This document shows positions 35,961 through 45,428 of a stretch of DNA of 64,000 nucleotides, piece by piece (within the stretch, counting starts at the first letter, position 1; each line of letters begins with the position of its first letter). The notes under the pieces are model-generated. The model was not told where the DNA came from. It did no database searches and saw nothing but the letters and a program-made list of their open reading frames with translations. Origin of the DNA: CAXXOK01 sp035353615 (GTDB taxonomy: Bacteria > Bacillota > Clostridia > Christensenellales > Aristaeellaceae); NCBI GenBank assembly GCA_035353615.1, contig DAOPZY010000011.1:1-64000 (forward strand), in the 5' to 3' direction. A program made the translations under genes and the position numbers.

Positions 35961-36167
35961 ATGACAACAACCGTTATGCATGTGGAAGGAATGGCCTGCG
36001 AACATTGCGTAAAGGCCGTATCGGGAGCGCTGAACGCCCTGAATGGCGTACAGGCCGTCCGTGTGGACCTGAAAGGGAAAACCGTGACCGTAGAGCATGA
36101 ACCCGCGCTGGCGACGCTGGAACAAATGAAACAGGCTGTGGAGGATCAGGGATACGACGTCGTTTGA
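35961..36167 (+). CDS. copZ: Copper chaperone CopZ (HMA domain)
   Basis: A 68-residue single heavy-metal-associated domain with the metal site in 'GMACEHCVKAV' (CxxC). It binds Cu(I) and hands it to the N-terminal domains of CopA. It is encoded 59 bases after copA on the same strand, so it is probably one operon under the same operator. The ATG at 35961 was chosen over an upstream TTG because it fits the domain start and AAAGGA lies ten bases before it. A hairpin follows. Confidence 0.9.
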   Translation: MTTTVMHVEGMACEHCVKAVSGALNALNGVQAVRVDLKGKTVTVEHEPALATLEQMKQAVEDQGYDVV

Positions 36168-36174
36168 ACGTTCA

Positions 36175-36210
36175 AAAGGGGGAAAGCCAATCCAATGGCT
36201 TTCCGCCTTT
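36175..36210 (+). terminator. Probable terminator of the copA-copZ operon
   Basis: AAAGGGGGAAAGCCA (36175-36189) pairs with TGGCTTTCCGCCTTT (36196-36210), a 15-bp stem with one mismatch, eight bases after the copZ stop. The T-tract is only the TTT in the stem. Confidence 0.6.
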
Positions 36211-36224
36211 GAAGCTCAAACCCT

Positions 36225-36315
36225 CGCAGCACTGAAACCAAGGCAAGGGTTTACCCTCTGCCTGACGGCGTAACGCTGATGCAGTGCCAATAGCTGTGCG
36301 GCGAGCGGCCCCCTG
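36225..36315. repeat. Second copy of a hairpin-containing intergenic repeat
   Basis: CAAGGGTTTACCCTC is a short dyad, followed by GCAGTGCCAATAGCTGTG and then GGCGAGCGGCC. It matches the order hairpin - CACTGCCATGA - GGCGAGCGGC seen at 32361-32432. The copies are diverged, so the assignment is by pattern. Confidence 0.4.
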
Positions 36316-36326
36316 ATCACTCCTCT

Positions 36327-36363
36327 ATAAAAAAACTCTGCCCCAGGCATTTGCCGGGGCAGA
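36327..36363 (-). terminator. Intrinsic terminator of the response regulator-kinase-aroK operon
   Basis: On the minus strand TCTGCCCC...GGGGCAGA (36363-36337), extended by the inner CGGC/GCCT stem, is followed by GTTTTTTTTATAG. It lies about 65 bases downstream of the shikimate kinase stop. Confidence 0.85.
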
Positions 36364-36428
36364 ATTTTGATTGCGTTTAACCTGACTCCCCGCGCCGGCT
36401 CCCGCCAAGCGTAGCCACCGAAGGTCTG

Positions 36429-36944
36429 TTATCCCTTTGCTCCCAATTTGCGCGCCACCGTCTCCAACGCGGCCAGCCCATTGTGGAAGCCGTTTCCGTT
36501 ATCCACCGTAACATCCGCGACGCTCCGGTAAATCGGCATACGCTCCTCGTAAATGCGCTCGATTTCTTCCCGGCCTTTTTGCGCGAGCAGGGGGCGTTTT
36601 TCCGCGCGGATATCCATAAGAATGTCATCAATCGGCCGGTCAATCAGCACCACATAACCGTGCGTGCGCATCAGTTTCCGGTTTTCCTCCCGCAGGGCGG
36701 TGCCTCCGCCTGTGGAAATGATGCCGGGGGTCGCGCTGATCAGTTCCCGTAGCAAACGGGTTTCGCCATCGCGAAAAGCGGCTTCACCGAAAGTTTCATA
36801 AATTTGAGCGGTATTCATCCCGGTGATCTCCGTCAGGTAGGCGTCGGTATCCAGGTAAGGCGTTTGGAGTTTGAGCGCCACTCTCCGCCCCAACGCGCTT
36901 TTGCCGCTACCGGGCATGCCTACCAAAAAGATATGCCGCTCCAT
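36429..36944 (-). CDS. aroK: Shikimate kinase
   Basis: A 171-residue P-loop kinase that phosphorylates shikimate at O3 in aromatic amino acid synthesis. 'FLVGMPGSGKSALGRRVA' is the Walker A, 'YLDTDAYLTEITG' holds the substrate-binding Asp pair, 'FRDGETRLL' the conserved Arg, 'ISTGGGTALRE' the GGG motif, and 'RPLL' belongs to the mobile lid. Length is normal. It starts five bases after the histidine kinase stop on the same strand, an unusual partner for aroK, and is followed by an intrinsic terminator. No other aro gene is near. Confidence 0.9.
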   Translation of the reverse strand: MERHIFLVGMPGSGKSALGRRVALKLQTPYLDTDAYLTEITGMNTAQIYETFGEAAFRDGETRLLRELISATPGIISTGGGTALREENRKLMRTHGYVVLIDRPIDDILMDIRAEKRPLLAQKGREEIERIYEERMPIYRSVADVTVDNGNGFHNGLAALETVARKLGAKG

Positions 36945-36949
36945 ACCGT

Positions 36950-38461
36950 TTACTCCCTTTCCGACGCGTCCTTCTCCCGCGAAGCGCCGCCTTCGCCAAG
37001 CGGCATGGGCCGGGAACCCGCCTGTAGCGTAAACTCAAACGCGGCGCCAACTTCCGTTGGCAGCAGGCCGATCGTTTGCCCATGTTGCTGGATGATGCGC
37101 TGACAGATGCTCAGGCCAAGCCCCGTACCGGAACCTTTGCCGACCGTATGCGCCTTATCCGCCTTGTAAAACCGTTCAAATATATGCGGACGATCCTCCG
37201 GCAGGATGGGCGCCCCGTCGTTAGCGACGACAACCGATACCCTATCATGCACCAAAGAGGTACGAATTGTCAAGTTCCCCCGGTCGTTAATAAACTTGAG
37301 CGCGTTGTCCACCAGATTGGTAATCACCTGCGCAATTTGGTCCTGATCGGCATATACCGGGCAGGGTTCCTGTTCAAAGTCCAGATGCAGCTCAATCCCG
37401 CGCTGCTCAATATCATTCACCCGGCCGATAATCACCCGGCGAATCGCTTCATTGATATCAAACGCGGTCATTTTCAGCTGGATCACGCCTTTTTCCATAC
37501 GGCTCAGTTCCAGCAGGTCGGTAATCAGCTTTTTCAGGCGGTTAGTTTCGTCGCTGACCACCTGCAAATAGCGCTCATACTCCTCCTTGGGGATGGTGCC
37601 GTCCAACATGCCCTCCACAAAGCCGTGAATGCTTGTGACCGGAGAGCGCAGTTCATGGCTGACGTTGGCGACAAATTCCCTGCGGTTTTCCTCCACCTGC
37701 GCCAGCTTATCCGCCATCACGTTAAACGCGCCGGCCAACTGGCGCACCTCATTTGCGCCGGTGACCGCCGCGCGGGCGTTAAACTTGCCCCGGCTCATCT
37801 CCTCAGCCGCGCGGGTAATCACGGTCAGCGGTCGCACGATGCTGCGGGTATACAAAAGCGCGAAAATAGCCGCTACCAGCGCCGCGATGGAAAAACCCAT
37901 CACAATCTGGAACACAATCCCCCGGTATTCGGCTTCAATGATCTGCGCGCTGGTGTGGATGAACACCGCGCCCAGCACGCTCCCGTTTTGCACCCATGGC
38001 ACCGCTACCGTAAACACCGTGCCGCTGGAAGCGTTGGTGATGCGGGTTTGGATTTCCTTGCCGGTTAACACCTCGCTCAGGGCGTCCGTCACGTCGGCGG
38101 TGGTCAGGCTTTCCACGGTATCGGGGTTGTTTTTGATGGCCGTGATCATGTTATCCTTCACGCGGCCGTTGCGGTCCACAATCAGGATATACGCGCCAAA
38201 ATCCTGGTACACGTTGGCGGCTTTCCATTGCAGGTAGGTTTCGGTGGGCGTGTCCACGCCCAGATAATCGCTCAGGGTGGAATCATCCACGCGACTGGCT
38301 AAAAATGCGATTTCCCGCGCCTGCACCAGCAGGCTTTCCATACGGCTGGCGATCATATTGTTGCGGATGGCGATAATGGAAAAACCCGCGCCCACAAACA
38401 CCACAACTAAAATCATCAGCAAAAGGAGGGAAAACAGGCGTGAAAACATGCTGTGAAACAT
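36950..38461 (-). CDS. Sensor histidine kinase (PhoR/ResE/VicK type)
   Basis: A 503-residue membrane kinase: TM1 at about residues 9-32, an extracytoplasmic sensor of about 150 residues with a PAS/Cache-like fold ('GAYILIVDRNGRVKDN'), TM2 near 183-206, HAMP ('RSIVRPLTVITRAAEEMSRG'), a HisKA box with the phospho-His in 'REFVANVSHELRSPVTSIHG', and a HATPase domain with N box 'QVITNLVDNALKF', G1 'VVVANDGAPI' and G2 'GKGSGTGLGLSI'. It partners the OmpR-type regulator encoded just upstream on the same strand (27-base gap). The stimulus is unknown; an extracellular small ligand is likely. Confidence 0.9.
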   Translation of the reverse strand: MFHSMFSRLFSLLLLMILVVVFVGAGFSIIAIRNNMIASRMESLLVQAREIAFLASRVDDSTLSDYLGVDTPTETYLQWKAANVYQDFGAYILIVDRNGRVKDNMITAIKNNPDTVESLTTADVTDALSEVLTGKEIQTRITNASSGTVFTVAVPWVQNGSVLGAVFIHTSAQIIEAEYRGIVFQIVMGFSIAALVAAIFALLYTRSIVRPLTVITRAAEEMSRGKFNARAAVTGANEVRQLAGAFNVMADKLAQVEENRREFVANVSHELRSPVTSIHGFVEGMLDGTIPKEEYERYLQVVSDETNRLKKLITDLLELSRMEKGVIQLKMTAFDINEAIRRVIIGRVNDIEQRGIELHLDFEQEPCPVYADQDQIAQVITNLVDNALKFINDRGNLTIRTSLVHDRVSVVVANDGAPILPEDRPHIFERFYKADKAHTVGKGSGTGLGLSICQRIIQQHGQTIGLLPTEVGAAFEFTLQAGSRPMPLGEGGASREKDASERE

Positions 38462-38488
38462 GGAGATACCTCATCTGCGAGCCAAGGC

Positions 38489-39187
38489 TCATTTGATCTC
38501 GAACTTATAACCCACACGCCATACGGTGTGGATTTCCCAACCGTACTGCTCGCACCCGACCAGCTTTTCCCTCAGGCGCTTGATGTGCACATCCACCGTG
38601 CGGCTGTCGCCGAAGAAATCAAAGCCCCAAACCCGCTCCAGCAATTGCTCCCGCGTAAACACCATATTGGGGTGGGACGCCAGAAAATAGAGCACTTCCA
38701 GTTCCTTGGGGGGCATATCCACGGGCTTGCCTTCAAAGGTGACCTCGTAACGCGCGAGGCTGACCGTCAGTTGGGGAAACGTGAGCATGTCGTCAGTTTC
38801 GGCGGCGGCGCTCTCGGTGCTGGCACGGCGCAGCACCGCCTTGACCCGCGCTACCAGTTCCTTATTTTCAAACGGTTTGGTAATGTAATCGTCCGCGCCC
38901 AATTCCAAGCCAAGCACCTTATCGAAGGTTTCATCCTTCGCGGTGAGCATAATCACGGGCACCTTGCTGGTTTTGCGAATCTCTCGGAGCACTTCCAGCC
39001 CGTCCACGCCCGGGAGCATCACATCCAGCAGCACAAGCGCGGGCATCTGGCGCTTAAAGGCAGCCAGACCTTCGTCCCCGCGGGCGGCTTCGCATACCTC
39101 GAAGCCTTCCTTCTCCAAATATAGGCGAACCAGGTGGCTGATGTTGTGATCGTCATCCACCAACAGGATCCGTTGCTTGTCCGACAC
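38489..39187 (-). CDS. OmpR/PhoB-family response regulator
   Basis: A 232-residue regulator. The receiver domain shows 'ILLVDDDHNISHLVRLYLEK' (acidic pocket), 'LVLLDVMLPGVDGLEVL' (phospho-acceptor Asp) and 'DYITKPFENKELVARV' (Lys). The winged-helix output domain ends with 'SRTVDVHIKRLREKLVG' and 'WRVGYKFEIK'. GTG 39187 was chosen because GGAGG stands eight bases upstream; the longer frame has no good site. It is co-transcribed with the histidine kinase. Targets unknown. Confidence 0.9.
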   Translation of the reverse strand: MSDKQRILLVDDDHNISHLVRLYLEKEGFEVCEAARGDEGLAAFKRQMPALVLLDVMLPGVDGLEVLREIRKTSKVPVIMLTAKDETFDKVLGLELGADDYITKPFENKELVARVKAVLRRASTESAAAETDDMLTFPQLTVSLARYEVTFEGKPVDMPPKELEVLYFLASHPNMVFTREQLLERVWGFDFFGDSRTVDVHIKRLREKLVGCEQYGWEIHTVWRVGYKFEIK

Positions 39188-39453
39188 GGTCCATCCCTCC
39201 TGCATAACTTCGCCTTTACCGGCGATCGGGTCGTCGCGCACGGGGTTTGCGGCCTACGCCGCCTTTGCTATTCTACCGCGTGCGCCGGTGTATTGTGTGA
39301 TCGGTCTGCGATGGTTCGGTGTATCACGCCGCCTGGCGGCGCGGGATTGAGCGGTTCCGTAAGCCGTCCGGCGGCCCGCGGCTGCGAAGTACTTGCCATC
39401 ATGAGGTTGCCGGGGCTTGCGAAAGGCAACGCCGCCCGGCTCGGCTCCGCAGG

Positions 39454-41808
39454 CTATTTCAGGGTTACAACCGTTACGCCGTCCTCGCCTTCGCCGTATA
39501 CGCCCAACCGGAAGCTCTTGACATCCATATGTCCCTTCAGGTGGCGGTGTATGCCGGTGCGCAGTACTCCCGTGCCCTTGCCGTGAATAATGCTGACTTC
39601 GTGCAGCCCGGCCAGGGTCGCTTCGTCCAAGTAACGGTCTACCTCCGGCAGCGCTTCGTCCTGCGCCATGCCGCGTACATCCAGTTCCAACGGCACCGAA
39701 CGCCCCGCCGCGCCGGTTTTGGCCAGCACCGTGCTCTTTTTTTCATGCGGGGGTTCCACCAGCCGGAGCTGGCTCAGGTGCGTTTTCATTTTCATGATGC
39801 CCGCCTGCACCTGCAATTCTCCCTTGCTGTCCGGCAGGGTGAGCACGGTTCCCCGCGCCTGTAAATTCACAATTTCCACATGGTCGCCCAGCCGCACGGT
39901 CTTGGGCGCGGTAAAATTGGCTTCGCTTCGCTGGGTCAGCCCCTCGCTCAGTTCGTCAATTCCCTTTTCCATGCGTTTTCTCAGCGCCTGCACCTCGTGC
40001 TCCGGGGTCGCCGCCTGCTTTTTGATCGCTTTCAGCTCTGCCACAATGGCTTCCGCTTCCCGGCGGGCGTTTTCCATCACGCGGCGCGCGTCCTCTTTGG
40101 CTTTGCGCATGTTTTTATCGCGGTTTTGCTCCATTTCACGACGCAGCATCTCCGCCTCGTCCCGCAGGTGAACGGTTTCCTGCCGCATATCCTCCGCCAT
40201 CTGGCGTTCCTTTTCCGCTATCTGGCGGTGATACTCGGCATTGGCGATCACATCCTCAAAACGCACGTCATTTTGGGAAAGCAGCTGTCTGGCATCGTCG
40301 ATCAGTTCCTTGCTCAGGCCCAGTTTCAGGCTGATTTCAAACGCGTTGCTCTTGCCGGGGATGCCGATGGAGAGCCGGTATGTGGGCCGAAGCGTTTCCA
40401 CGTCAAACTCCACGCTCGCGTTTTCCACCCCCGCGGTGGAAAGCGCGAACGCTTTCAGCTCGCTGTAATGGGTGGTTGCCAGCGTGCGCACGCGGCGTTT
40501 CAGCAGGCTGGAAAGGATCGTCTGCGCCAGCGCGGCGCCCTCGGTCGGGTCGGTGCCCGCGCCCAGCTCGTCAAAAAGCGCCAGATCGTTTTCCGTTACG
40601 TTCTGCATAATATGCACAATGTTTTTCATATGGCTGGAAAACGTCGAAAGGCTTTGCTCAATGGATTGCTCGTCGCCGATATCCGCGTACACCCGGTCAA
40701 ACACCGCAAGCTCCGTGCCAAGCTCCGCCGGCACGTGCAGGCCGGCCTGCGCCATCAGCGTAAACAGACCCACGGTTTTCAGGGTGACCGTTTTGCCGCC
40801 GGTGTTGGGGCCGGTGATAATCAGCGTGGTAAAATCATCCCCCAACCAAAGATTGCTGGGCACCACCCGCTCGCGGTCGATCAGCGGATGCCGCCCGCGA
40901 ATAATGTGAATAAACCCGCGCCGGTTCAGTTTGGGCAGCGCGGCGCGCATATCCTTGGCCAGCAAGCCTTTGGCAAAGGCAAAGTCCAGATGGTTCAAAA
41001 TATCGATATCGGCGCGCAGCTCGTCGGCATGCGGGCCAATCTGCGCGGAGAGGGCCTGCAGGATGCGGTTGATCTCCTGCTGTTCCTTGGCGCGCAACTG
41101 TTTTAGATCATTGCCCAGCTCGACCACCGCCATCGGTTCAATAAACAGCGTCGCGCCGGAAGCGCTCTGGTCATGCACCAGCCCGGGCACGCTGGCCCGG
41201 CATTCCGCCTTCACGGGGATGCAGAACCGATCTCCCCGCAGGGTGATGATCGAATCCTGCAAATATTTCGAAAAGGTGGAGCTGCGGATCATGGTATTCA
41301 GCTTGTCGCGCATGCGCTCGTTGGATGCGCGTATCTGCCGCCGGATGGCGCTAAGCTCCGCTGAGGCCCGGTCCGCGATCTCATCCTCGCTGAGGATCGC
41401 GTCGGTAATCTCCTGTTCCACCGAGGGCAACGCGGTCAGGCGGCTGGCCAGGCCGGTCAGTATGGGCGTATCTTCCCGCTCCTTCACCAGCGCGGTACGG
41501 GCCGCGCGGGCCGCGCGCAGGCATCCGGCCACATCCAGCAGCGCCTTGGGGGACAGCGTCGCCCCTTTTTCCGCCAGCGCAAGCGAATCCCGCACATCGT
41601 TAAACCATACCAACGGCTGCCCGCCCATGTAGGCGATGAGCACCGTCGCTTCTTCCGTTTCCTCCAGCGCGCGGCTGACTTCCGAAAAATCCCGGGACGG
41701 CGTCAGCTGTAAACAAAGCTCCGCGCCCATCGGCGTTACGCAAAAGGACGCAAGCTGTTCCCGGATTTTGGTAAACTCCAGCACCCGCAGTTCTCGATTG
41801 GGTTCCAA
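39454..41808 (-). CDS. mutS2: MutS2 (ribosome-collision/recombination ATPase with Smr domain)
   Basis: A 784-residue protein. The MutS core ATPase has Walker A 'IITGPNTGGKTVTLKTVGL', 'GDEQSIEQSLSTFSSHMKNI' and 'ALFDELGAGTDPTEGAALAQ' (Walker B); a long coiled coil (about residues 515-625) and a C-terminal Smr domain ('LDVRGMAQDEALPEVDRYLD', 'IHGKGTGVLRTGIHRHLKGH') follow, without the MutS1 mismatch-recognition domain. Family knowledge: MutS2/RqcU acts on collided ribosomes and suppresses recombination. The start is TTG eight bases after GGGGG. U32 peptidase lies upstream on the same strand. Confidence 0.92.
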   Translation of the reverse strand: MEPNRELRVLEFTKIREQLASFCVTPMGAELCLQLTPSRDFSEVSRALEETEEATVLIAYMGGQPLVWFNDVRDSLALAEKGATLSPKALLDVAGCLRAARAARTALVKEREDTPILTGLASRLTALPSVEQEITDAILSEDEIADRASAELSAIRRQIRASNERMRDKLNTMIRSSTFSKYLQDSIITLRGDRFCIPVKAECRASVPGLVHDQSASGATLFIEPMAVVELGNDLKQLRAKEQQEINRILQALSAQIGPHADELRADIDILNHLDFAFAKGLLAKDMRAALPKLNRRGFIHIIRGRHPLIDRERVVPSNLWLGDDFTTLIITGPNTGGKTVTLKTVGLFTLMAQAGLHVPAELGTELAVFDRVYADIGDEQSIEQSLSTFSSHMKNIVHIMQNVTENDLALFDELGAGTDPTEGAALAQTILSSLLKRRVRTLATTHYSELKAFALSTAGVENASVEFDVETLRPTYRLSIGIPGKSNAFEISLKLGLSKELIDDARQLLSQNDVRFEDVIANAEYHRQIAEKERQMAEDMRQETVHLRDEAEMLRREMEQNRDKNMRKAKEDARRVMENARREAEAIVAELKAIKKQAATPEHEVQALRKRMEKGIDELSEGLTQRSEANFTAPKTVRLGDHVEIVNLQARGTVLTLPDSKGELQVQAGIMKMKTHLSQLRLVEPPHEKKSTVLAKTGAAGRSVPLELDVRGMAQDEALPEVDRYLDEATLAGLHEVSIIHGKGTGVLRTGIHRHLKGHMDVKSFRLGVYGEGEDGVTVVTLK

Positions 41809-41953
41809 ACGTGATATCCCCCTTCAAAATCAACCGGTTTCCGCAGGCGCGCCTCGGCAGCGCGCGCCCTGCCCCGCCATTTGCGACGGAATAAACTGAG
41901 ATGGTATCGTTGCCGGCAAGGCCAAGCGGCTATGCTTTACGCCGGCCCGACGG

Positions 41954-44503
41954 CTATTCAACCCCGCGCAGAAAATGGCCTCCCGTAACGGGCTGCTCCG
42001 GCGGTTGGGCAACGCCGGTGCGCATCAGACCGGCGAAACGTTCGGTAATGGCAAGCTGCTCTGCCTGCGTTTCCATGCTGAAGCTAACCAGCATCCCCGC
42101 GCCCAGCGCGCGGCGAGTTGCCTCCTGCCTGGACAGATCGGTAGGCAGCGCGTTGTACGCCTCTACAACGCAGCCTTCCGATGTGCGAACCCGTGCCAGC
42201 GGAAAGCGGAAACCCTTGCGGTCGGTCAGCGTCGCGTCCGGGCTGGCGCAGGCGCGGTCGGTAGGCCCGCACAGCGCGCACTGAGCGCGACCGGCGGTTA
42301 AACCGCGAGCCACCCGCTCGGGGCAATGGTTCAGCAGCATCACCCGCTCGCGCCCATAAACGCGCAGCAGGCACGGATAATCTTTCCATACCAGAGCCTT
42401 CAGTTCCTCCTTGGAAAGCTCCGGCCACAGCAGATAAAAAGCAACGGAGTTCCCCCACACTTCTCGCAGAGCTTCGCGGTTGGTCATCGGTATCCCGTCG
42501 CCCAGCGCGATGGGCAAAGGGATCGGGAAACCCAGTTGCCCCACGCTGCCCAGCGCAACGCCGGCGATGCGCTTGCGATGCGCCTGTATCACGGGTAACG
42601 CCTCCTGAAAAGCGCCATCGCTGAGCTGAGGCGGAAGCGACAGCCACGCGCCTTGCGGCAATTGGGCCAGCCCTTCCGACAGCGGCTGCGCGCGCCAATC
42701 CCTTGGCGCATATAGCAGCAAATTCGCCCCGGCTTTCAGCAGCGTCTCGCCCATGGAAGCGTCGCTGAAGCTGATCGCGAGGGTATCGGTTAGGTTCTCC
42801 TTGCTTTGCCGCTCAGCCCCGGGCATTGCGTCCGGGTAAGGGGCAAGGCCAGCGTCGGTTCCGGCGTCTTGCGGAGAATTGGCAACCTCTACGCAGTTTT
42901 CCGCGCCCGCGCCGGCCAGCCGATGCGAGCCTATCTGTGCGGTTATTTCTCCCCGCGTCGCTAAATCCGCCTCCGGGGTGCGTCCGTCCGTTTCGGCGAG
43001 CTTCTCCCCCGCCGAAAGCAAGGCTTCCCGCTCAAGGCCGTAGAATGCCGCGCACCGCTGACGGCTGAGCAGGGCGAGCGCGTCCCTCCGGAGCGCGTTC
43101 AGCGCTGAAACCGGCGCGTAAGCGCCGTTCGTGTCCACTTCGGGTACCATCGCCGTAACAAAAGGCGTATCGCCCAGCTTTTGAAGGGAACGGGCAATCT
43201 CCTCCGCCGTCAGCGCGCGCCGAACAGCCGCCTGCGCCGTTTCTCCCCACGCAACGCACTCGGTTTGGCCGTCGCTTACCCGCAAGCGCAGTGGCTCCCC
43301 CACGCGAACCGTCGCGCGCATGGTCACGGGGATGGGCGCTTCCGTCAGGGTTTGCGCCCAGGCAAGCTGTTCCGCATCTGTCGTGCGCACCACAGGGTCG
43401 CCAACGCGGACCGTTTCCCCCGGCCGCAGGCGAAGCGTCGCCCGAGCAGCCTGCGCAGGCCCGGCATAGCGTAATTCCACGTCCGAAACGCCTTCCACAC
43501 GCAAGCTATCCCCATCGTGAACCGTCGTTTTCAGGGTTGCGGTCGCAAGCCCCCCCTGCACAGCAGCAATGCGCCCGACGGCCACGCCGCCATGGTTCAC
43601 GCGGTCCACGGAGCACAGAGCCGCGTCCTGCGCGCCAAACGCGTGGCCCACTGTAAACCCGCCCCGGTGAAAAATTTGCATCAGGCGGTCGCGCTCCTGC
43701 GCGTCCATCGGCGCAAAATGCCCGCGAGCCATCGCGTCCAGCGCCTTTCGGTAACTGTCGGTGACCACGGCGACATATTCCGGCCTTTTCAGGCGGCCCT
43801 CAATTTTCAACGAGGTTACGCCGGCCGCCTGCAATTCCGGCAAATGATCGCGCAGGCACAGGTCGCGCATGGATATCAGCGCCGCTGTATGCTCGCCCAG
43901 CGTAACGGCCTGCCGGCAGGGTTGGGCGCAACGCCCCCGGTTGCCGCTGCGTCCGCCCGCCATGCTGGATAGCAGGCATTGCCCGCTGACGCCGGCGCAC
44001 AGCGCGCCGTGCGCAAACACTTCCGTTTCAACCCCCAAGCCCGACGCGGCCGCGATGGTTGGCAGCGTGCATTCGCGCGCCAGCACCACCCTGCCAAAGC
44101 CGTGCTCCCGCGCAAAACGGACCCCCGCGGCGGTGTGCAGCGCCATTTGCGTGCTCGCGTGCAACGCAAGCATCGGAAAGTGCTCCCGGGCCATGCGGGC
44201 CACGCCCAAATCCTGCACAATCACCGCGTCGGCGCGGCAATGCGCAAGGGTCGCCAGCACGCTGAACACCGCTTCCTGCTCGCATGGCTTAATCAGCGTA
44301 TTCACCGTTACATAAATACGCACATGGTGTAAATGGGCATATTGGATCGCCTTTTCCAGAGCTTCCGCGTCAAAATTTGCCGCAGACGCGCGCGCGCCAA
44401 ACTGAGCATAACCCAAATAGACGGCGTTCGCACCGGCGCAAACCGCCGCGCGCAGCGCCGCCTCGTCGCCAGCTGGCGCAAGCAGCTCCATGGTTTGATT
44501 CAT
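41954..44503 (-). CDS. U32-family peptidase-like protein (RlhA/TrhP type, long form)
   Basis: About 849 residues. The N-terminal TIM-barrel-like U32 domain starts 'MELLAPAGDEAALRAAVCAG' and 'ANAVYLGYAQFGAR', with the signature 'TEVFAHGALCAGVSGQCLLS' and the Cys cluster 'GRCAQPCRQ'. A middle DUF3656-like beta domain and a C-terminal repeat follow, with a second Cys group ('CALCGPTDRAC') around residue 780. Family knowledge: such proteins assist hydroxylation of rRNA (RlhA, C2501) or tRNA uridine (TrhP), probably with an Fe-S cluster. ATG 44503 fits the domain start although its ribosome binding site is weak; the upstream extension (to 44662) overlaps the cyclophilin gene and looks non-coding. 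Which RNA it modifies is unknown. Confidence 0.88.
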   Translation of the reverse strand: MNQTMELLAPAGDEAALRAAVCAGANAVYLGYAQFGARASAANFDAEALEKAIQYAHLHHVRIYVTVNTLIKPCEQEAVFSVLATLAHCRADAVIVQDLGVARMAREHFPMLALHASTQMALHTAAGVRFAREHGFGRVVLARECTLPTIAAASGLGVETEVFAHGALCAGVSGQCLLSSMAGGRSGNRGRCAQPCRQAVTLGEHTAALISMRDLCLRDHLPELQAAGVTSLKIEGRLKRPEYVAVVTDSYRKALDAMARGHFAPMDAQERDRLMQIFHRGGFTVGHAFGAQDAALCSVDRVNHGGVAVGRIAAVQGGLATATLKTTVHDGDSLRVEGVSDVELRYAGPAQAARATLRLRPGETVRVGDPVVRTTDAEQLAWAQTLTEAPIPVTMRATVRVGEPLRLRVSDGQTECVAWGETAQAAVRRALTAEEIARSLQKLGDTPFVTAMVPEVDTNGAYAPVSALNALRRDALALLSRQRCAAFYGLEREALLSAGEKLAETDGRTPEADLATRGEITAQIGSHRLAGAGAENCVEVANSPQDAGTDAGLAPYPDAMPGAERQSKENLTDTLAISFSDASMGETLLKAGANLLLYAPRDWRAQPLSEGLAQLPQGAWLSLPPQLSDGAFQEALPVIQAHRKRIAGVALGSVGQLGFPIPLPIALGDGIPMTNREALREVWGNSVAFYLLWPELSKEELKALVWKDYPCLLRVYGRERVMLLNHCPERVARGLTAGRAQCALCGPTDRACASPDATLTDRKGFRFPLARVRTSEGCVVEAYNALPTDLSRQEATRRALGAGMLVSFSMETQAEQLAITERFAGLMRTGVAQPPEQPVTGGHFLRGVE

Positions 44504-44618
44504 CTTTTTATCAGCGGCTATGCCGCTCCCTTCCCCAAGGCGACCGTTCCGTGCCTGCGCCCAGCCGGCAACCCCGCCCGATGGCGAAGGCTTGCCGGCC
44601 ATGCGCCCGACCGGCTTT

Positions 44619-45143
44619 TTACAGCTGATCGAAAGGATACACCTGACCGTTCGTTTCCACACGAATGGACTGGATCACTTGCGGCACGGCAGGCCGGTCG
44701 CTTCGATCTGTTTTCACGGACACAATTGCCTCGGCAACGTCCATCCCCTCCAGCACCTTGCCAAACGCGGCGTAGGCGCCGTCCAGATGGGGGCTGTCGC
44801 TGGTCATCACAAAAAACTGTGAGCCGGCGCTGTCCTTCATCATGCTGCGCGCCATGCTCAGCACCCCGTAGGTATGCTTGATCGGGTTCTCGCGGCCATT
44901 TTGGGCAAATTCGCCTTTAATGGAGTACCCAGGGCCGCCGGTACCCGTGCCGTTGGGGCAGCCGCCCTGAATCATAAACCCCGGAATGCAGCGGTGAAAC
45001 GTCAGACCGTCGTAAAAACCGCTGTTGGCCAGCGCGATAAAATTACCCACGGACTGCGGCGCGGTTTCGGGGTACAGTTCCCCTTTCATACGGCCGCCGT
45101 TTTGCATGATTATTTCAAAAACCGGATTTGCCAAAACCATCAT
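44619..45143 (-). CDS. Cyclophilin-type peptidyl-prolyl cis-trans isomerase
   Basis: A 174-residue cytoplasmic cyclophilin. The catalytic core is 'YDGLTFHRCIPGFMIQGGCP' (FHR and IQGG), 'GVLSMARSMMKDSAGSQFFV' and 'LDGAYAAFGKVLEGMDV'. It speeds proline isomerisation in folding. No signal peptide is seen. AGGGAGG directly abuts two consecutive ATGs, so the real start may be the second ATG or the TTG three codons in. The U32 gene follows on the same strand after 115 bases. Confidence 0.92.
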   Translation of the reverse strand: MMVLANPVFEIIMQNGGRMKGELYPETAPQSVGNFIALANSGFYDGLTFHRCIPGFMIQGGCPNGTGTGGPGYSIKGEFAQNGRENPIKHTYGVLSMARSMMKDSAGSQFFVMTSDSPHLDGAYAAFGKVLEGMDVAEAIVSVKTDRSDRPAVPQVIQSIRVETNGQVYPFDQL

Positions 45144-45324
45144 CCTCCCTTGATATCCTAAGGCGGTTATGCCTTATGCCTTCCTAATACAACCCTTGTA
45201 TTATAACAGAATCAGGCAAACATGCAAGCCTGAGCGGTCTTGCAGGAGAAAAACTGGAAACCAGCGTGCATACAATATGGAATAAACTTTCATTTTTTCC
45301 AAAAAAACAGAATCTACGTTCAGC

Positions 45325-45353
45325 TTGAAAGCCTCCGCACGTTCTGCTACAAT
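45325..45353 (+). promoter_or_regulatory. Promoter of the PAS/GGDEF/EAL gene
   Basis: TTGAAA (45325-45330), 17-base spacer, TACAAT (45348-45353), about 75 bases before the start codon. Confidence 0.7.
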
Positions 45354-45428
45354 CATTGTAACGTTTGTAGCCGCTCACAGATCTTCGGGAAAGTAAACTC
45401 CTATTCTTTGATCGGGAAAGGAGAACCC

